Assembly: GCF_014297465.1 (NCBI RefSeq)
Contig: NZ_JACORT010000008.1
Location: forward strand, 217,358 to 281,357
DNA: 64,000 nucleotides
Reading direction: 5' to 3'
From: Ramlibacter cellulosilyticus
GTDB taxonomy: Bacteria; Pseudomonadota; Gammaproteobacteria; Burkholderiales; Burkholderiaceae_C
The notes beneath the pieces were generated by a model that worked only from the letters and a program-made list of their open reading frames with translations, did no database searches and was not told the origin of the DNA. Positions 17,059 to 26,209 of this stretch are shown piece by piece (the stretch's first letter is position 1; every line of letters begins with the position of its first letter). Made by a program: the position numbers and the translations under genes.

Positions 17059-17807
17059 GAGCCGGGCGTTTCGAGCTTCCGGGGCTTCAGCGTCGGTTCC
17101 AGTGCTTCGCGCTCATCGAACACGAAGCACGTCCCTTCGAAGTGCGCCCCGCCGGTCTCCTCGAAGTACTTCAGGATGCCGCCTTCCAGCTGCAGCACGT
17201 GCTCCAGCCCTGCCTCCCGCATCACCAGCGCCGCCTTCTCGCAGCGGATGCCACCGGTGCAGAAGCTCACCACGGTCTTCCCCTCCAGCTCCGGTGCGTG
17301 CTCGCGCAACGCGTCCGGGAACTCGCTGAACTTCCCCAGCCGCCAGTCGAGCGCTCCTTCGAACGTCCCGTAATCCACCTCGAACGCATTGCGCGTATCG
17401 AGCATCACCACCGGCCGTCCCGCGTCGTCGTGCCCCTGGTCCAGCCAGCGCTTCAGCGTGGGCGCATCCACCGCCGGCGCGCGGCCGGCGTGCGGCTGGA
17501 TCGCCGGGTGGTCCATGCGGATGATCTCCCGCTTGTGCTTCACCAGCATGCGGGCGAACGGCACGGTCTCGGACCAGCTCTCCTTCGCCTGCAGCGGCGC
17601 CAGGCGCGGGTCCGCCCGGAGCCCCGCCAGGAAGCCGCGCACCGCCTCGGCATCGCCCGCCAGGAACAGGTTGATGCCTTCCTCCGCCAGCAGGATCGTG
17701 CCCTTCAGGTCCAGGGCCTTGGCCCGCGCGAGCATGGGTTCCCGCAGGGCGGCGGCCTCCGGCAGGGGCACGAAGAGGTAGGCGGAGACGTTGAGGACTT
17801 TGTTCAC
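17055..17807 (-). CDS. trhO: tRNA uridine(34) hydroxylase, rhodanese family
   Basis: Oxygen-dependent hydroxylation of U34 in tRNA (ho5U formation). The 250-residue protein has the N-terminal acylphosphatase-like domain and a rhodanese domain with the active loop [11 protein letters not shown] and the preceding [14 protein letters not shown]. The C-terminal cysteine-rich tail of longer homologues is absent. It is divergent from dnaE. Its stop codon comes from a dispersed repeat, suggesting the original 3' end was trimmed or overwritten. Confidence 0.93.
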   Translation of the reverse strand: MNKVLNVSAYLFVPLPEAAALREPMLARAKALDLKGTILLAEEGINLFLAGDAEAVRGFLAGLRADPRLAPLQAKESWSETVPFARMLVKHKREIIRMDHPAIQPHAGRAPAVDAPTLKRWLDQGHDDAGRPVVMLDTRNAFEVDYGTFEGALDWRLGKFSEFPDALREHAPELEGKTVVSFCTGGIRCEKAALVMREAGLEHVLQLEGGILKYFEETGGAHFEGTCFVFDEREALEPTLKPRKLETPGS

Positions 17808-17848
17808 GGGCAGGGATTCTGGCGGGATGTCAAGGGGGGCCGGTTTCC

Positions 17849-17854
17849 TACAAT
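17849..17854 (+). promoter_or_regulatory. -10 box directly before dnaE
   Basis: TACAAT followed by only six bases (CGAACC) before the dnaE ATG, placing the expected transcription start on or next to the start codon. No Shine-Dalgarno motif is present in the short interval. This suggests a leaderless dnaE mRNA. Confidence 0.55.
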
Positions 17855-17860
17855 CGAACC

Positions 17861-20800
17861 ATGTTCGTGCACCTGCGCCTCCACACCGAATTCTCCGTCG
17901 TCGACGGCACCAACCGCATCGACGAGATCGTGAAGGCCGCCGGCGCCGATGGTCAACCGGCGCTGGGCATCTCGGACCTGAACAACCTGTTCGGGGCCAT
18001 CAAGTTCTACAAGGAGGCGCGCGGCGCCGGCCTGAAGCCCGTGGTGGGCTGCGAGCTGATGGTGCAGGGCCTGCCGCCGGACGCGAACGCCATCTCCCGC
18101 ATGGTGCTGCTGGTGCAGAGCCATCGCGGCTACCTGAACCTCTGCGAGATCCTGGCGCGGGCCTGGACCAGGAACGTCGTCCGCGCCCAGGCCGTCGCGA
18201 AGCTGGAATGGCTGCAGGAGCTGGGCGAAGGCCTGCTGCTGCTCTCCGGCGCCCAGGCGGGCCCCGTCGGCCAGGCCTTGCTGCAGGGCGACGAGAGCCG
18301 GGCGTCCGACGTGGCCCTGCAACTCGCGGGCCTGTTCCCGCACCGCTTCTACATCGAGCTGCAGCGCGCCGGCCGTCCGGAGGACGAGACGCACGTCGCC
18401 GCGGCCGTGCAACTCGCCGCCCGCCTGAACCTGCCCGTGGTGGCCACCCACCCGGTGCAGTTCACCAAGGAAGACGACTACGAGGCGCACGAAGCGCGCG
18501 TGTGCATCTCCGAAGGCGAGATCCTCGGCAACCCGCGCCGCGTGCGCAAGTTCACGCGCGAGCAGTACTTCAAGTCGACGGCGCAGATGGTGGAGCTGTT
18601 CGCGGACCTGCCGTCCGCCGTGGCCAACACCCTGGAGATCGCGCGCCGCTGCAACCTGGTGCTGGAGCTGGGCAAGCCGCGCCTGCCCAACTTCCCCACG
18701 CCGAACGGCATGCCGATCGACGAGTACTTCCGGTACGCCTCGCACGAGGGCCTCAAGGAGCGGCTGGTCCACCTGTTCCCCGGCGAGGAGGAGCGCGAGA
18801 AGCAGCGCCCCCGCTACGTGGAGCGCCTCGAGTTCGAGCTCGGCACCATCCTGAAGATGGGCTTCCCCGGCTACTTCCTGATCGTGGGCGACTTCATCAA
18901 CTGGGCCAAGAACAACGGCTGCCCGGTGGGCCCGGGCCGGGGCTCCGGCGCCGGCTCGCTCGTCGCCTACGCGCTCAAGATCACGGACCTCGACCCGCTG
19001 CAGTACAACCTGCTGTTCGAGCGCTTCCTGAACCCGGAGCGGGTGTCCATGCCCGACTTCGACATCGACTTCTGCCAGGGCAACCGCGACCGCGTCATCG
19101 AGTACGTGAAGGACAAGTACGGGCGCGATGCGGTGTCGCAGATCGCCACCTTCGGCACGATGGCCGCGCGCGCCGCGGTGCGCGACGTGGGCCGCGTGCT
19201 GGACATGAGCTACACCTTCTGCGACGGCATCAGCAAGCTGATCCCGAACAAGCCCGGCACGCACATCACGATCGCCGACGCACTGGAGCAGGAGCCCATG
19301 CTCAAGGAGCGCTACGAGCGCGAGGACGAGGTCAAGACGCTGCTGGACCTGGCGCAGAAGCTCGAAGGCATGACCCGCAACATCGGCATGCACGCGGGCG
19401 GCGTGCTGATCGCGCCGGGCAAGCTCACCGACTTCACGCCGCTGTACCAGCAGCCGGGCAGCGACTCCGCGGTGAGCCAGTACGACAAGGACGACGTGGA
19501 AGCGGCCGGCCTGGTGAAGTTCGACTTCCTGGGCCTCGCCACGCTGACCATCCTGGAGCTCGCGCGCCAGTTCATCGTCAAGCGCCATCCGGGCCAGGAA
19601 GGCTTCGCCTTCGAGAACATCGCGCTGGACGACGCGCCCACCTACCGCCTCTTCTCCGACGGCAAGACGGAAGCGGTGTTCCAGTTCGAATCCCGCGGCA
19701 TGCAAGGCATGTTGCGCGATGCCCGTCCGACGCGCCTGGAAGACCTGATCGCGCTGAACGCGCTGTACCGGCCGGGCCCGATGGACCTGATTCCCTCGTT
19801 CGTGGCCCGCAAGCACGGGCGCGAGGACGTGGACTATCCGCATCCGGCCGTGGCGGACATGCTCAGCGAGACCTACGGGATCATGGTCTACCAGGAGCAG
19901 GTGATGCAGACGGCGCAGATCCTGGGCGGCTACTCGCTCGGCGGCGCCGACCTGCTGCGCCGCGCGATGGGCAAGAAGAAGGCCGAGGAGATGGCCATGC
20001 ACCGGGAGCGCTTCCGCGAAGGCGCGGCCAAGACGCACGGCATCTCGCAGGACAAGGCCGACGAGATCTTCGACCTGATGGAGAAGTTCGCGGGCTACGG
20101 CTTCAACAAGTCGCACGCCGCCGCCTACTCCCTGCTGGCCTACCACACGGGCTGGCTGAAGGTGCACTACACGGCGGAGTTCTACTGCGCCAACATGACG
20201 ATCGAAATGGACAACACCGACAAGCTGAAGGTGTTGTTCGAGGATGCGGTCAAGAACTTCGGCATGACCTTCGAGGCGCCGGACATCAACCGCGGCACCT
20301 ACCGCTTCGAGCCGATCTCCAACAAGGCCATCCGCTACGGCCTGGGCGCGGTGAAGGGCACGGGCCAGTCCGCCGTCGAGGCGATCGTCGCCGCGCGCGA
20401 AGAGGGCGGGCCGTTCAAGAGCCTGTACGACTTCTGCTGCCGCGTGGACCGCACGCGCATCAACAAGCGCACGGTGGAAGCGCTGATCAAGGCCGGCGCC
20501 TTCGATTCGCTGCAGATGAACCGCGCCGCGCTGGTCGCCACCATCGACCGGGCCTTCGAGTTCGCCGCCACGACGGAAGCCAACGCCAACCAGGGCGGCC
20601 TGTTCGACATGGGCGACTCGCACGCGGCGAGCACGCAGGAGCCGGACCTGGTGGAGGTCACGCCCTGGGGCGTGAAGGAGCGCCTGTCGCAGGAGAAGAC
20701 CGCGATCGGCTTCTACCTGTCAGGCCACCTCTTCGACGAGGTGGAGCGCGAGGTGCGCCGCTTCTGCAAGCGCCGCATCGACGAACTGGTGGACACGCGC

Positions 20801-21325
20801 GAGCCGCTGCTGCTGGCCGGCATCGTCACGGACATGCGCGTCATCAACGGGCAGCGTGGCAAGCTGGCGCTGTTCAAGCTGGACGACAAGACCGACGTGA
20901 TCGAGGCCGCGGCCGACGAGTCGGTGTTCAGCCCGCACCGCGCCTGGTTCAAGGACGACGAGCTGATCGTCGTGCAGGCCCGCCTGCAGCCGGACCGCTT
21001 CTCGGGCGGCTTCCGCCTGAACGTGCAGCAGATCTGGGACCTGGCGACGGCGCGCTGCCGCTTCGGCAAGTACCTGAAGGTGGCGGTCAACGGCACCGCG
21101 CCCGACATCGGCCGGCTGGTGCGCGACTTCCCGCCGAAGAAGGAAATGACGGAGCAGGGCGAGCTGCTGCGCGGGCTGCCGGTGCGGCTGCTGGTGCAGC
21201 GGGAGACGGCGACGGCGGAACTGCAGCTGGGGGAGCAGGCGAAGTTCTATCCGACGGATGCGGCGCTGGCGAGCTGGATGGCGCAGGCGCACGAGGGGCT
21301 GGCGCAGATCGTTTACGAGGCGTGA
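17861..21325 (+). CDS. dnaE: DNA polymerase III alpha subunit
   Basis: Replicative DNA polymerase of 1154 residues, close to E. coli (1160). The PHP domain opens with [15 protein letters not shown]. The catalytic aspartates fall at D401 and D403 (MPDFDIDF) and D555 (LVKFDFLGL), the same numbers as in E. coli. The helix-hairpin-helix and OB regions follow, with [15 protein letters not shown] before them. It is a single-gene unit divergent from trhO, and its ATG is too close to the -10 box for a normal leader. The 3' end faces sorB across a dispersed repeat. Confidence 0.98.
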   Translation: MFVHLRLHTEFSVVDGTNRIDEIVKAAGADGQPALGISDLNNLFGAIKFYKEARGAGLKPVVGCELMVQGLPPDANAISRMVLLVQSHRGYLNLCEILARAWTRNVVRAQAVAKLEWLQELGEGLLLLSGAQAGPVGQALLQGDESRASDVALQLAGLFPHRFYIELQRAGRPEDETHVAAAVQLAARLNLPVVATHPVQFTKEDDYEAHEARVCISEGEILGNPRRVRKFTREQYFKSTAQMVELFADLPSAVANTLEIARRCNLVLELGKPRLPNFPTPNGMPIDEYFRYASHEGLKERLVHLFPGEEEREKQRPRYVERLEFELGTILKMGFPGYFLIVGDFINWAKNNGCPVGPGRGSGAGSLVAYALKITDLDPLQYNLLFERFLNPERVSMPDFDIDFCQGNRDRVIEYVKDKYGRDAVSQIATFGTMAARAAVRDVGRVLDMSYTFCDGISKLIPNKPGTHITIADALEQEPMLKERYEREDEVKTLLDLAQKLEGMTRNIGMHAGGVLIAPGKLTDFTPLYQQPGSDSAVSQYDKDDVEAAGLVKFDFLGLATLTILELARQFIVKRHPGQEGFAFENIALDDAPTYRLFSDGKTEAVFQFESRGMQGMLRDARPTRLEDLIALNALYRPGPMDLIPSFVARKHGREDVDYPHPAVADMLSETYGIMVYQEQVMQTAQILGGYSLGGADLLRRAMGKKKAEEMAMHRERFREGAAKTHGISQDKADEIFDLMEKFAGYGFNKSHAAAYSLLAYHTGWLKVHYTAEFYCANMTIEMDNTDKLKVLFEDAVKNFGMTFEAPDINRGTYRFEPISNKAIRYGLGAVKGTGQSAVEAIVAAREEGGPFKSLYDFCCRVDRTRINKRTVEALIKAGAFDSLQMNRAALVATIDRAFEFAATTEANANQGGLFDMGDSHAASTQEPDLVEVTPWGVKERLSQEKTAIGFYLSGHLFDEVEREVRRFCKRRIDELVDTREPLLLAGIVTDMRVINGQRGKLALFKLDDKTDVIEAAADESVFSPHRAWFKDDELIVVQARLQPDRFSGGFRLNVQQIWDLATARCRFGKYLKVAVNGTAPDIGRLVRDFPPKKEMTEQGELLRGLPVRLLVQRETATAELQLGEQAKFYPTDAALASWMAQAHEGLAQIVYEA

Positions 21326-21332
21326 GCTGAAA

Positions 21333-21425
21333 CGCTGGGGTTCGCTTCGCGAAACCCAGCCTACGGCCGGTGCATGCGTCTTCGTAGAGCTCGTAGGCTG
21401 GGTTTCGCGCCAGCGAACCCCAGCG
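21333..21425. repeat. GTAGGCTGGG-family repeat between dnaE and sorB
   Basis: Unit 1, CGCTGGGGTTCGCTTCGCGA...CCAGCCTAC (21333-21364), and unit 2, GTAGGCTGGGTTTCGCGCCA...CCCCAGCG (21393-21425), are inverted with their GTAGG ends facing inward. It fills the gap between converging genes and could terminate both. Confidence 0.85.
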
Positions 21426-21426
21426 T

Positions 21427-21720
21427 TCACCGCGTCGCCTGCTCCACGTACTTCGCCAGCGCCTCCACCTGCTCCGCGCTCAACTGCGTGAACGCCGGCA
21501 TCTGCCCGATGCCCGTCTTCAGCGCCTGCCGCACGCGCGCCGCGTCCGGCTTCAGTTCATCCAGCGACGGCCCGATCGCGCCCGTCGCGCCCGCGTCCTT
21601 CAGGGTGTGGCACAACGCGCACGCCGGCGTCACGCTCGTGAACAGCTTGCGGCCGTCCTCGTCGGCCGCTGCCGCGGAGGCGGCGGCGAGCACCGACAGC
21701 GCGACGGCCAGGCGCAGCAT
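21427..21720 (-). CDS. sorB: Sulfite dehydrogenase cytochrome subunit
   Basis: A 97-residue exported monohaem cytochrome c with signal peptide to about residue 19, haem motif CALCH (34-38) and an axial-methionine segment GQMPAF. It begins inside the stop codon of the molybdenum subunit (TGATG), the arrangement expected for the SorAB heterodimer. It would pass electrons from sulfite oxidation to other cytochromes in the periplasm. Naming depends mainly on the sorA neighbour, since small cytochromes look alike. Confidence 0.85.
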   Translation of the reverse strand: MLRLAVALSVLAAASAAAADEDGRKLFTSVTPACALCHTLKDAGATGAIGPSLDELKPDAARVRQALKTGIGQMPAFTQLSAEQVEALAKYVEQATR

Positions 21721-22934
21721 CACACCACCACCAGCGGGATCGCGTGCGCGCGCCAGCCGCTGTTCAGGTAGCCGCCGCTGTTGTCCGGCGTGCTTTCCGC
21801 CTGCCAGTTGAACTGCGTGTCCTGCGCGCGCGAAGCGAGCAGGTACTGGCCCGGCTCCAGGCGCACCGGCAGCACGAACTGGCGCCAGGCGAAGCGGCCC
21901 AGGTCGGGGCCGACGAAGCGCGCCTCGCGCCAGGTCTGGCCGCCGTCGATGGAGACGTCCACGCGGCGCAGGTTGCGCGTCGCGCCCATCGCGACGCCGT
22001 GCACCTGCACCCAGCCGGCCTTCACCGGCCCCGTTTCCGGCGCGGGGCCGTTGATCCACGACTTGAGCTCCATCTCCCACACCGAGGGCTCGGTGGGCTG
22101 GTGCTTCTGGCCGGGGGGAGAGATGCGGTAGCCGGTGCGCTGGATGGCCGCATCGCTTTCGTCGGCCGTGAACGCGAGCCGCTTCACGTACTTGATGTTG
22201 TTGACGCCGCTGTAGCCCGGCACCACCAGCCGCAGCGGCCCGCCGTGCGCGTGCGGCACCGGCTCGCCGTTCATTTCCCAGGCGAGCAGCGCGTCTTCCA
22301 TCGCCTTCAGCGGCACGGAACGCTCCACCATCACGCTCTTCGGGTCCACGCCCGCGGGCAGCGTCTCGCCGCCCGTGCCGGTCATGAAGCGCGCAGCGCC
22401 GTCGACGCCGCCGAGCGCCGCCACGACGTTGCGCACCGGCACGCCGCTCCAGATCACGCAGCCGGCGGCGCCGACCTGCCACTTGGTGCCGCTCGGCTTG
22501 CTCGCGAAGTAGCCGCGGCCGTTGCCGGAGCATTGCAGCACCGCGGCCACCGTCTCCAGGCCCATCGTCCTGAGGTCGGCCACCGTGAGCATGCGGGGCT
22601 GGCGCACGCCTTCCACGGACAGCACCCAGGCATCGCGGTTCGCGACGATGGACACGTCGGGCGCCGGCAGGTTGTTGCGGATGTAGAGGCGTTCCGCCGG
22701 CGTGATGATGCTGGTGCCGAAGGCGCTGCGCTTGGTCTCGATCGTCGTCCCGGTGTGCACGATCACGTGCTCCGCATCCTTCCACGCCACGTAAGGGGGC
22801 AGCGCGGGGCGCGGGGGCGCGGCAGCGGGGGCCTGCGCCAGGGCGCGTCCGCCGAGGCTGGCGGCGGCCAGCGCGGTGGCGCTGCCGGCCAGCAGGCCGC
22901 GGCGCGAGAGGTCGGTGGGTCGATCGCTGTTCAT
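21720..22934 (-). CDS. sorA: Sulfite dehydrogenase molybdopterin subunit
   Basis: Periplasmic oxidation of sulfite to sulfate. The 404-residue protein has a twin-arginine signal (LSRRGLLAG, cleavage near ALAQA), a sulfite-oxidase-type molybdopterin domain with the molybdenum-ligating C135 in LQCSGNGR, and the C-terminal Mo-oxidoreductase dimerisation domain. Start ATG 22934 has GGAG upstream. It overlaps sorB by one base and follows a rhodanese-fusion gene by 27 bases, forming a sulfur-oxidation operon. A broader sulfite-oxidase-family enzyme is the alternative. Confidence 0.92.
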   Translation of the reverse strand: MNSDRPTDLSRRGLLAGSATALAAASLGGRALAQAPAAAPPRPALPPYVAWKDAEHVIVHTGTTIETKRSAFGTSIITPAERLYIRNNLPAPDVSIVANRDAWVLSVEGVRQPRMLTVADLRTMGLETVAAVLQCSGNGRGYFASKPSGTKWQVGAAGCVIWSGVPVRNVVAALGGVDGAARFMTGTGGETLPAGVDPKSVMVERSVPLKAMEDALLAWEMNGEPVPHAHGGPLRLVVPGYSGVNNIKYVKRLAFTADESDAAIQRTGYRISPPGQKHQPTEPSVWEMELKSWINGPAPETGPVKAGWVQVHGVAMGATRNLRRVDVSIDGGQTWREARFVGPDLGRFAWRQFVLPVRLEPGQYLLASRAQDTQFNWQAESTPDNSGGYLNSGWRAHAIPLVVV

Positions 22935-22961
22935 TGCATGCTCCTCCGGGGAAAGGGGACG

Positions 22962-24167
22962 TCACTGCGCGGCGGCCGCGTCGAACTTCATGCCGGAGCT
23001 GCGCCACTCCGGGAAGCCGCCGCGGAACCAGTGCACCCTGGTGTAGCCAGCCTTTACGGCCGCGGTGGAAGCCTTGAAGCTTTTCCAGCACTCCGGCCCG
23101 TTGCAGGCGAGCACGAGCGGTGCGTTCTTGTCCGGCCCGAGCTTCGCCACGTCGAACTGGTCCAGCTTCGCGTCGAAGTCGGCGTCCTTGTGGCTCTTCT
23201 CGTGGTACGGCACGAGGATGGCGCCCGGCACGTGGCCGGCCTTGAACTCCACGTCGTTGCGCGTGTCCACGTAGGTCGCGCCGGACTGCAGGAGCTGCGC
23301 GACGGCCTTCGCGTCCACGACGGTGGCGCCGGCGAGCGCGCGCGGCGTGAAGTAGCCGAGCGTGGAGACGTACTTGAAGTCGTCGATGGTGTGCGTGGTG
23401 GCCTTCGCGTTCTCGCCGCGCAGCAGCTGCGCGAGCCCCGCCGATTCGGCCAGGGCCGCCTGCAGGCTCTCGGCGCCGGGGCGCAGGGTGTCCTTGATGA
23501 CGACCGTGAGGTTCGGCACCGGCTTCGACTCCATGATCGCGCGCACCGGCTCGCCCGCGGCCACCCAGCGGTCGAACACGCCTTTCTCCACGCCCACCAC
23601 GTCGCAGCGCAGCAGCTTCAGGCAGGGCAGCAGGGCGTCCTGGTAGCGCGTGTCGTACACGTCGGCGAAGTGGCGCTTGATCGTGGTGTTGGCGGCGTTG
23701 ACTTCGCCGCGTACGAGGTAGGTGACCACGCTGTCCTGCAGCGGCAGGCCGAGCCGCTTGCCCTGGGCCTGCGCCAGGTTCGTGATGGAGCTGTCCCTGG
23801 GCACCACGAGCACGGCCTGCACCGGCTTGTCCATGCCCAGGACCGGCGCGTACCCGTAGCGCACCGCGCTGCCCACGACGTGCGCGGGCGCAACGTAGAC
23901 GTCATGGATCTTCGCGCGGGTGGCGCCGAGGTCCGCCGTGGCGTCGGCCGAGAGCACGACCTGCATGCCGTTGGGCGCGTGCCGGCGCAGGGCCTGTTCG
24001 AGCACGGACTTCCAGGCGGTGTAGAGCGCCACGCGGGACTGTTCGCTGCTGTCCCCGGGATTCACCAGCACGCGCAGCGGTGCGGTGGACGGTGGCGCGG
24101 ACTGCTGCGCGAATGCGGTCGCGGCGAGCATCGCCGCGACGCCAGGAACGAGCCACTTGTTGCCCAT
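22962..24167 (-). CDS. Periplasmic binding-protein-like domain fused to rhodanese
   Basis: Exported 401-residue fusion with signal peptide to about residue 20. Residues ~30-270 resemble a PhnD/SsuA-type binding protein (LRVLVNPGDSSEQS, VYVAPAHVVGSAVRYGYAPV). Residues ~280-395 form a rhodanese domain with VDTRNDVEFKAGHVPGA and active cysteine C355 in LACNGPECWKS, where C360-W361 gives a CxxxxCW variant. It precedes sorAB in the same direction, so a role in binding or shuttling a sulfur compound before sulfite oxidation is plausible. The ligand is unknown. Confidence 0.82.
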   Translation of the reverse strand: MGNKWLVPGVAAMLAATAFAQQSAPPSTAPLRVLVNPGDSSEQSRVALYTAWKSVLEQALRRHAPNGMQVVLSADATADLGATRAKIHDVYVAPAHVVGSAVRYGYAPVLGMDKPVQAVLVVPRDSSITNLAQAQGKRLGLPLQDSVVTYLVRGEVNAANTTIKRHFADVYDTRYQDALLPCLKLLRCDVVGVEKGVFDRWVAAGEPVRAIMESKPVPNLTVVIKDTLRPGAESLQAALAESAGLAQLLRGENAKATTHTIDDFKYVSTLGYFTPRALAGATVVDAKAVAQLLQSGATYVDTRNDVEFKAGHVPGAILVPYHEKSHKDADFDAKLDQFDVAKLGPDKNAPLVLACNGPECWKSFKASTAAVKAGYTRVHWFRGGFPEWRSSGMKFDAAAAQ

Positions 24168-24317
24168 GTTCCGCCCCCTTCTCGTGCCGCGGCGCTCCCA
24201 GCACCTGCACGGCCACGTTGGATTCAGTGTGTTGAAAGGTTTCGGCCTTGGAAAGGGGGCGCGGCCCGGGGCGGCCTGTTATTTACGTCTTGTTGCGAAC
24301 CCGGTTGCGCGCGCGCC

Positions 24318-25316
24318 TCATGCCTCCAGCCGCAGCTTCGATTCGGCGATCACCCGCTTCCACTGCCCGAAGTCCGCCGCGATCTGGCGCGCGAAGATCT
24401 CGGGCGAACTGCGCACCGGCGTCGAGCCGGAGTTGAGCAGGCGCTTCTGCACCTCCTCGGAGGCGAGCACCTCCTTCACCGCCGCATCGATCCTGGCCAC
24501 CACCGGCGCGGGTGTCTTCCCCGGCGCGACGAGGCCGACCCAGGAGTTCACGTCCAGTCCCTTCAGCTCGGGGAAGGGGAGCTCGGAGAGGGCCGGCACG
24601 TTCGGCAGCGCAGGCGAACGCTTCGCGCTCGTCACCGCGATCCCCTTGAGCGTGCCGGCACGGATGTCGCCGGAGGTGGTCGGCACGGCGGCGAGCATCA
24701 AGGGGATCTGGCGACCGAGCACCTGCGCGCGCGCGTCGCCGCCGCCGCGGTACGGGATGTGCACGGCGTAGAAGTTCAGCCGCAGCTTCAGCAACTCCAT
24801 CGTGAGGTGGCCGGTGCTGCCGACGCCCGCCGTGCCGAAGTCGATGGTGCCCTTGCCGGAGCGCAGCGTTTCCTGCGCCACGCGCACGAGGTCGGCGAAG
24901 TCGCGTCCCGGGAAGCTGGGGTGCGCCGTGATCAGCACCGGCGAATCCACGACCTTCGCGATCGGCGCGAAGTCCGCGATGGGATCGAAGCCGACCCCCG
25001 GGTTGGCGGCCGGGATGGTGACGTGCGTGCCGTCGAACGCGACCAGCAGCGTGTAGCCGTCGGGGGCGCTGCTCGCCACCATCCTGGTCGCGATCGCGCC
25101 GCCCGCGCCGGTGCGGTTCTCCACCACCACGGACTGCCCCAGCACCTCGCCGAGGCGGGGCGCGATGATGCGAGCGGTCTGGTCGGCGATGCCGCCGGGC
25201 GCGAGGCCGACCACCAGGCGGATCGGTTTGGACGGGTAGTCGTCGGCGCGGACCGCCGGAACGGCGGCCACGGACGAAGCGACGAGTCCCTGGGTGAAGG
25301 TGCGGCGGGTGATCAT
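24318..25316 (-). CDS. Bug-family tripartite tricarboxylate binding protein
   Basis: Periplasmic substrate-binding protein of 332 residues with a twin-arginine-like leader (MITRRTFTQGL, cleavage near VRADD). The family segments YPSKPIRLVVGLAPGGIADQ, GQSVVVENRTGAGG and GFGTAGVGSTGHL-like (DFGTAGVGSTGHLT) are present. Bug proteins are abundant in Burkholderiales and often orphan. No TctA/TctB permease is nearby. The ATG lies within the four-base overlap with the dioxygenase gene, so the two are co-translated; its ligand may be the dioxygenase substrate. Confidence 0.92.
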   Translation of the reverse strand: MITRRTFTQGLVASSVAAVPAVRADDYPSKPIRLVVGLAPGGIADQTARIIAPRLGEVLGQSVVVENRTGAGGAIATRMVASSAPDGYTLLVAFDGTHVTIPAANPGVGFDPIADFAPIAKVVDSPVLITAHPSFPGRDFADLVRVAQETLRSGKGTIDFGTAGVGSTGHLTMELLKLRLNFYAVHIPYRGGGDARAQVLGRQIPLMLAAVPTTSGDIRAGTLKGIAVTSAKRSPALPNVPALSELPFPELKGLDVNSWVGLVAPGKTPAPVVARIDAAVKEVLASEEVQKRLLNSGSTPVRSSPEIFARQIAADFGQWKRVIAESKLRLEA

Positions 25317-26191
25317 GCGGCCTCCTGCTGGATGGGCGAGGCAAGGACGTACTTGCCCTTGATCTGGGAGCGGTGCAGCGTGCGCACTTCGTCGGCCGGG
25401 AAGGCGTCGCGCCGGTGCATGGTGGTGAGGTTGTTCCAGAGCACCACGTCGCCGAGCTTCCACTGGTGGCGCAGCGTGATCTCCGGCATCGTGGCGTAGC
25501 TCCAGATGATGTTCAGCAGGCGCTCCGATTCGTCGACCGGCAGCCCCGCGATCCACGCATTGCGGCGGCGCCCGAGGTACAGCGTGTGTTCGCCGGTCTC
25601 GGGCTGCACGATCACGATGGGATGCAGCGTGCCGACGGACTCGCGCGGGTCGTCGTTGGCGACCATGCCCTTGCGCAGGTTGCCGCCGCTGTCGTAGGTG
25701 CCGTCATGCTTGATCGCCAGGCGGCGCACGCGCGCCACCAGGTCCGCGGGCATCGCGCGCAGGGCCGCGGGCATGCTGGCGAACCACGTATCGCCGCCGG
25801 TGCTGGGGAGCTCCACCGACCACAGCATGGACGCGAGCGGCGGCCGCTCCAGGTAGGACATGTCCGTGTGCCAGGACGCCTCGCCGTCGCCCAGCGCGCC
25901 GATGGGCTCGCCTTGCGCGTTCTTCCGGTTGGAGACGACGTACAGGTTGGGGTAGCCCGGCACGCTCTTGCGGCCCGCGCCCTGATTGGGCGGCGGGTCG
26001 AGCTCGCCGATCATGGCGGAGAAGCGCTCGAACTGCGCGTTCGTGAGGCGCTGGCCGCGCAGCACCACGACGTGGTGCTTCTTCCAGATCTCGTGCACCT
26101 GCCGGAATTCGGCGGGGGTGATCTCCGCGAGGTCCACGCCTTCGATGGTGGCGCCCAGCGCGGGCGTGATGGGGGTGTGGCGGATGGCCAT
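25313..26191 (-). CDS. TauD/TfdA-family 2-oxoglutarate dioxygenase
   Basis: Fe(II)/2-oxoglutarate-dependent dioxygenase of 292 residues. The iron triad is H108, D110 (WHTDMSY) and H259 (TTMHRRDAF), and the 2-oxoglutarate-binding arginine is likely in RTLHRS. Family members hydroxylate taurine or other sulfonates, releasing sulfite, or cleave aryloxyacetates such as 2,4-D. The substrate cannot be read from sequence. Flanking orphan binding proteins on both sides and sorAB a few genes downstream favour an organosulfur substrate. AGGGAGAAG precedes the ATG. Confidence 0.92.
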   Translation of the reverse strand: MAIRHTPITPALGATIEGVDLAEITPAEFRQVHEIWKKHHVVVLRGQRLTNAQFERFSAMIGELDPPPNQGAGRKSVPGYPNLYVVSNRKNAQGEPIGALGDGEASWHTDMSYLERPPLASMLWSVELPSTGGDTWFASMPAALRAMPADLVARVRRLAIKHDGTYDSGGNLRKGMVANDDPRESVGTLHPIVIVQPETGEHTLYLGRRRNAWIAGLPVDESERLLNIIWSYATMPEITLRHQWKLGDVVLWNNLTTMHRRDAFPADEVRTLHRSQIKGKYVLASPIQQEAA

Positions 26192-26209
26192 TCTTCTCCC
26201 TTCGTTCCT

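Noticed and set aside
17804..20623. Open frame of 939 codons antisense to dnaE
   Set aside because: Same GC-driven shadow; dnaE has all catalytic residues at E. coli positions.
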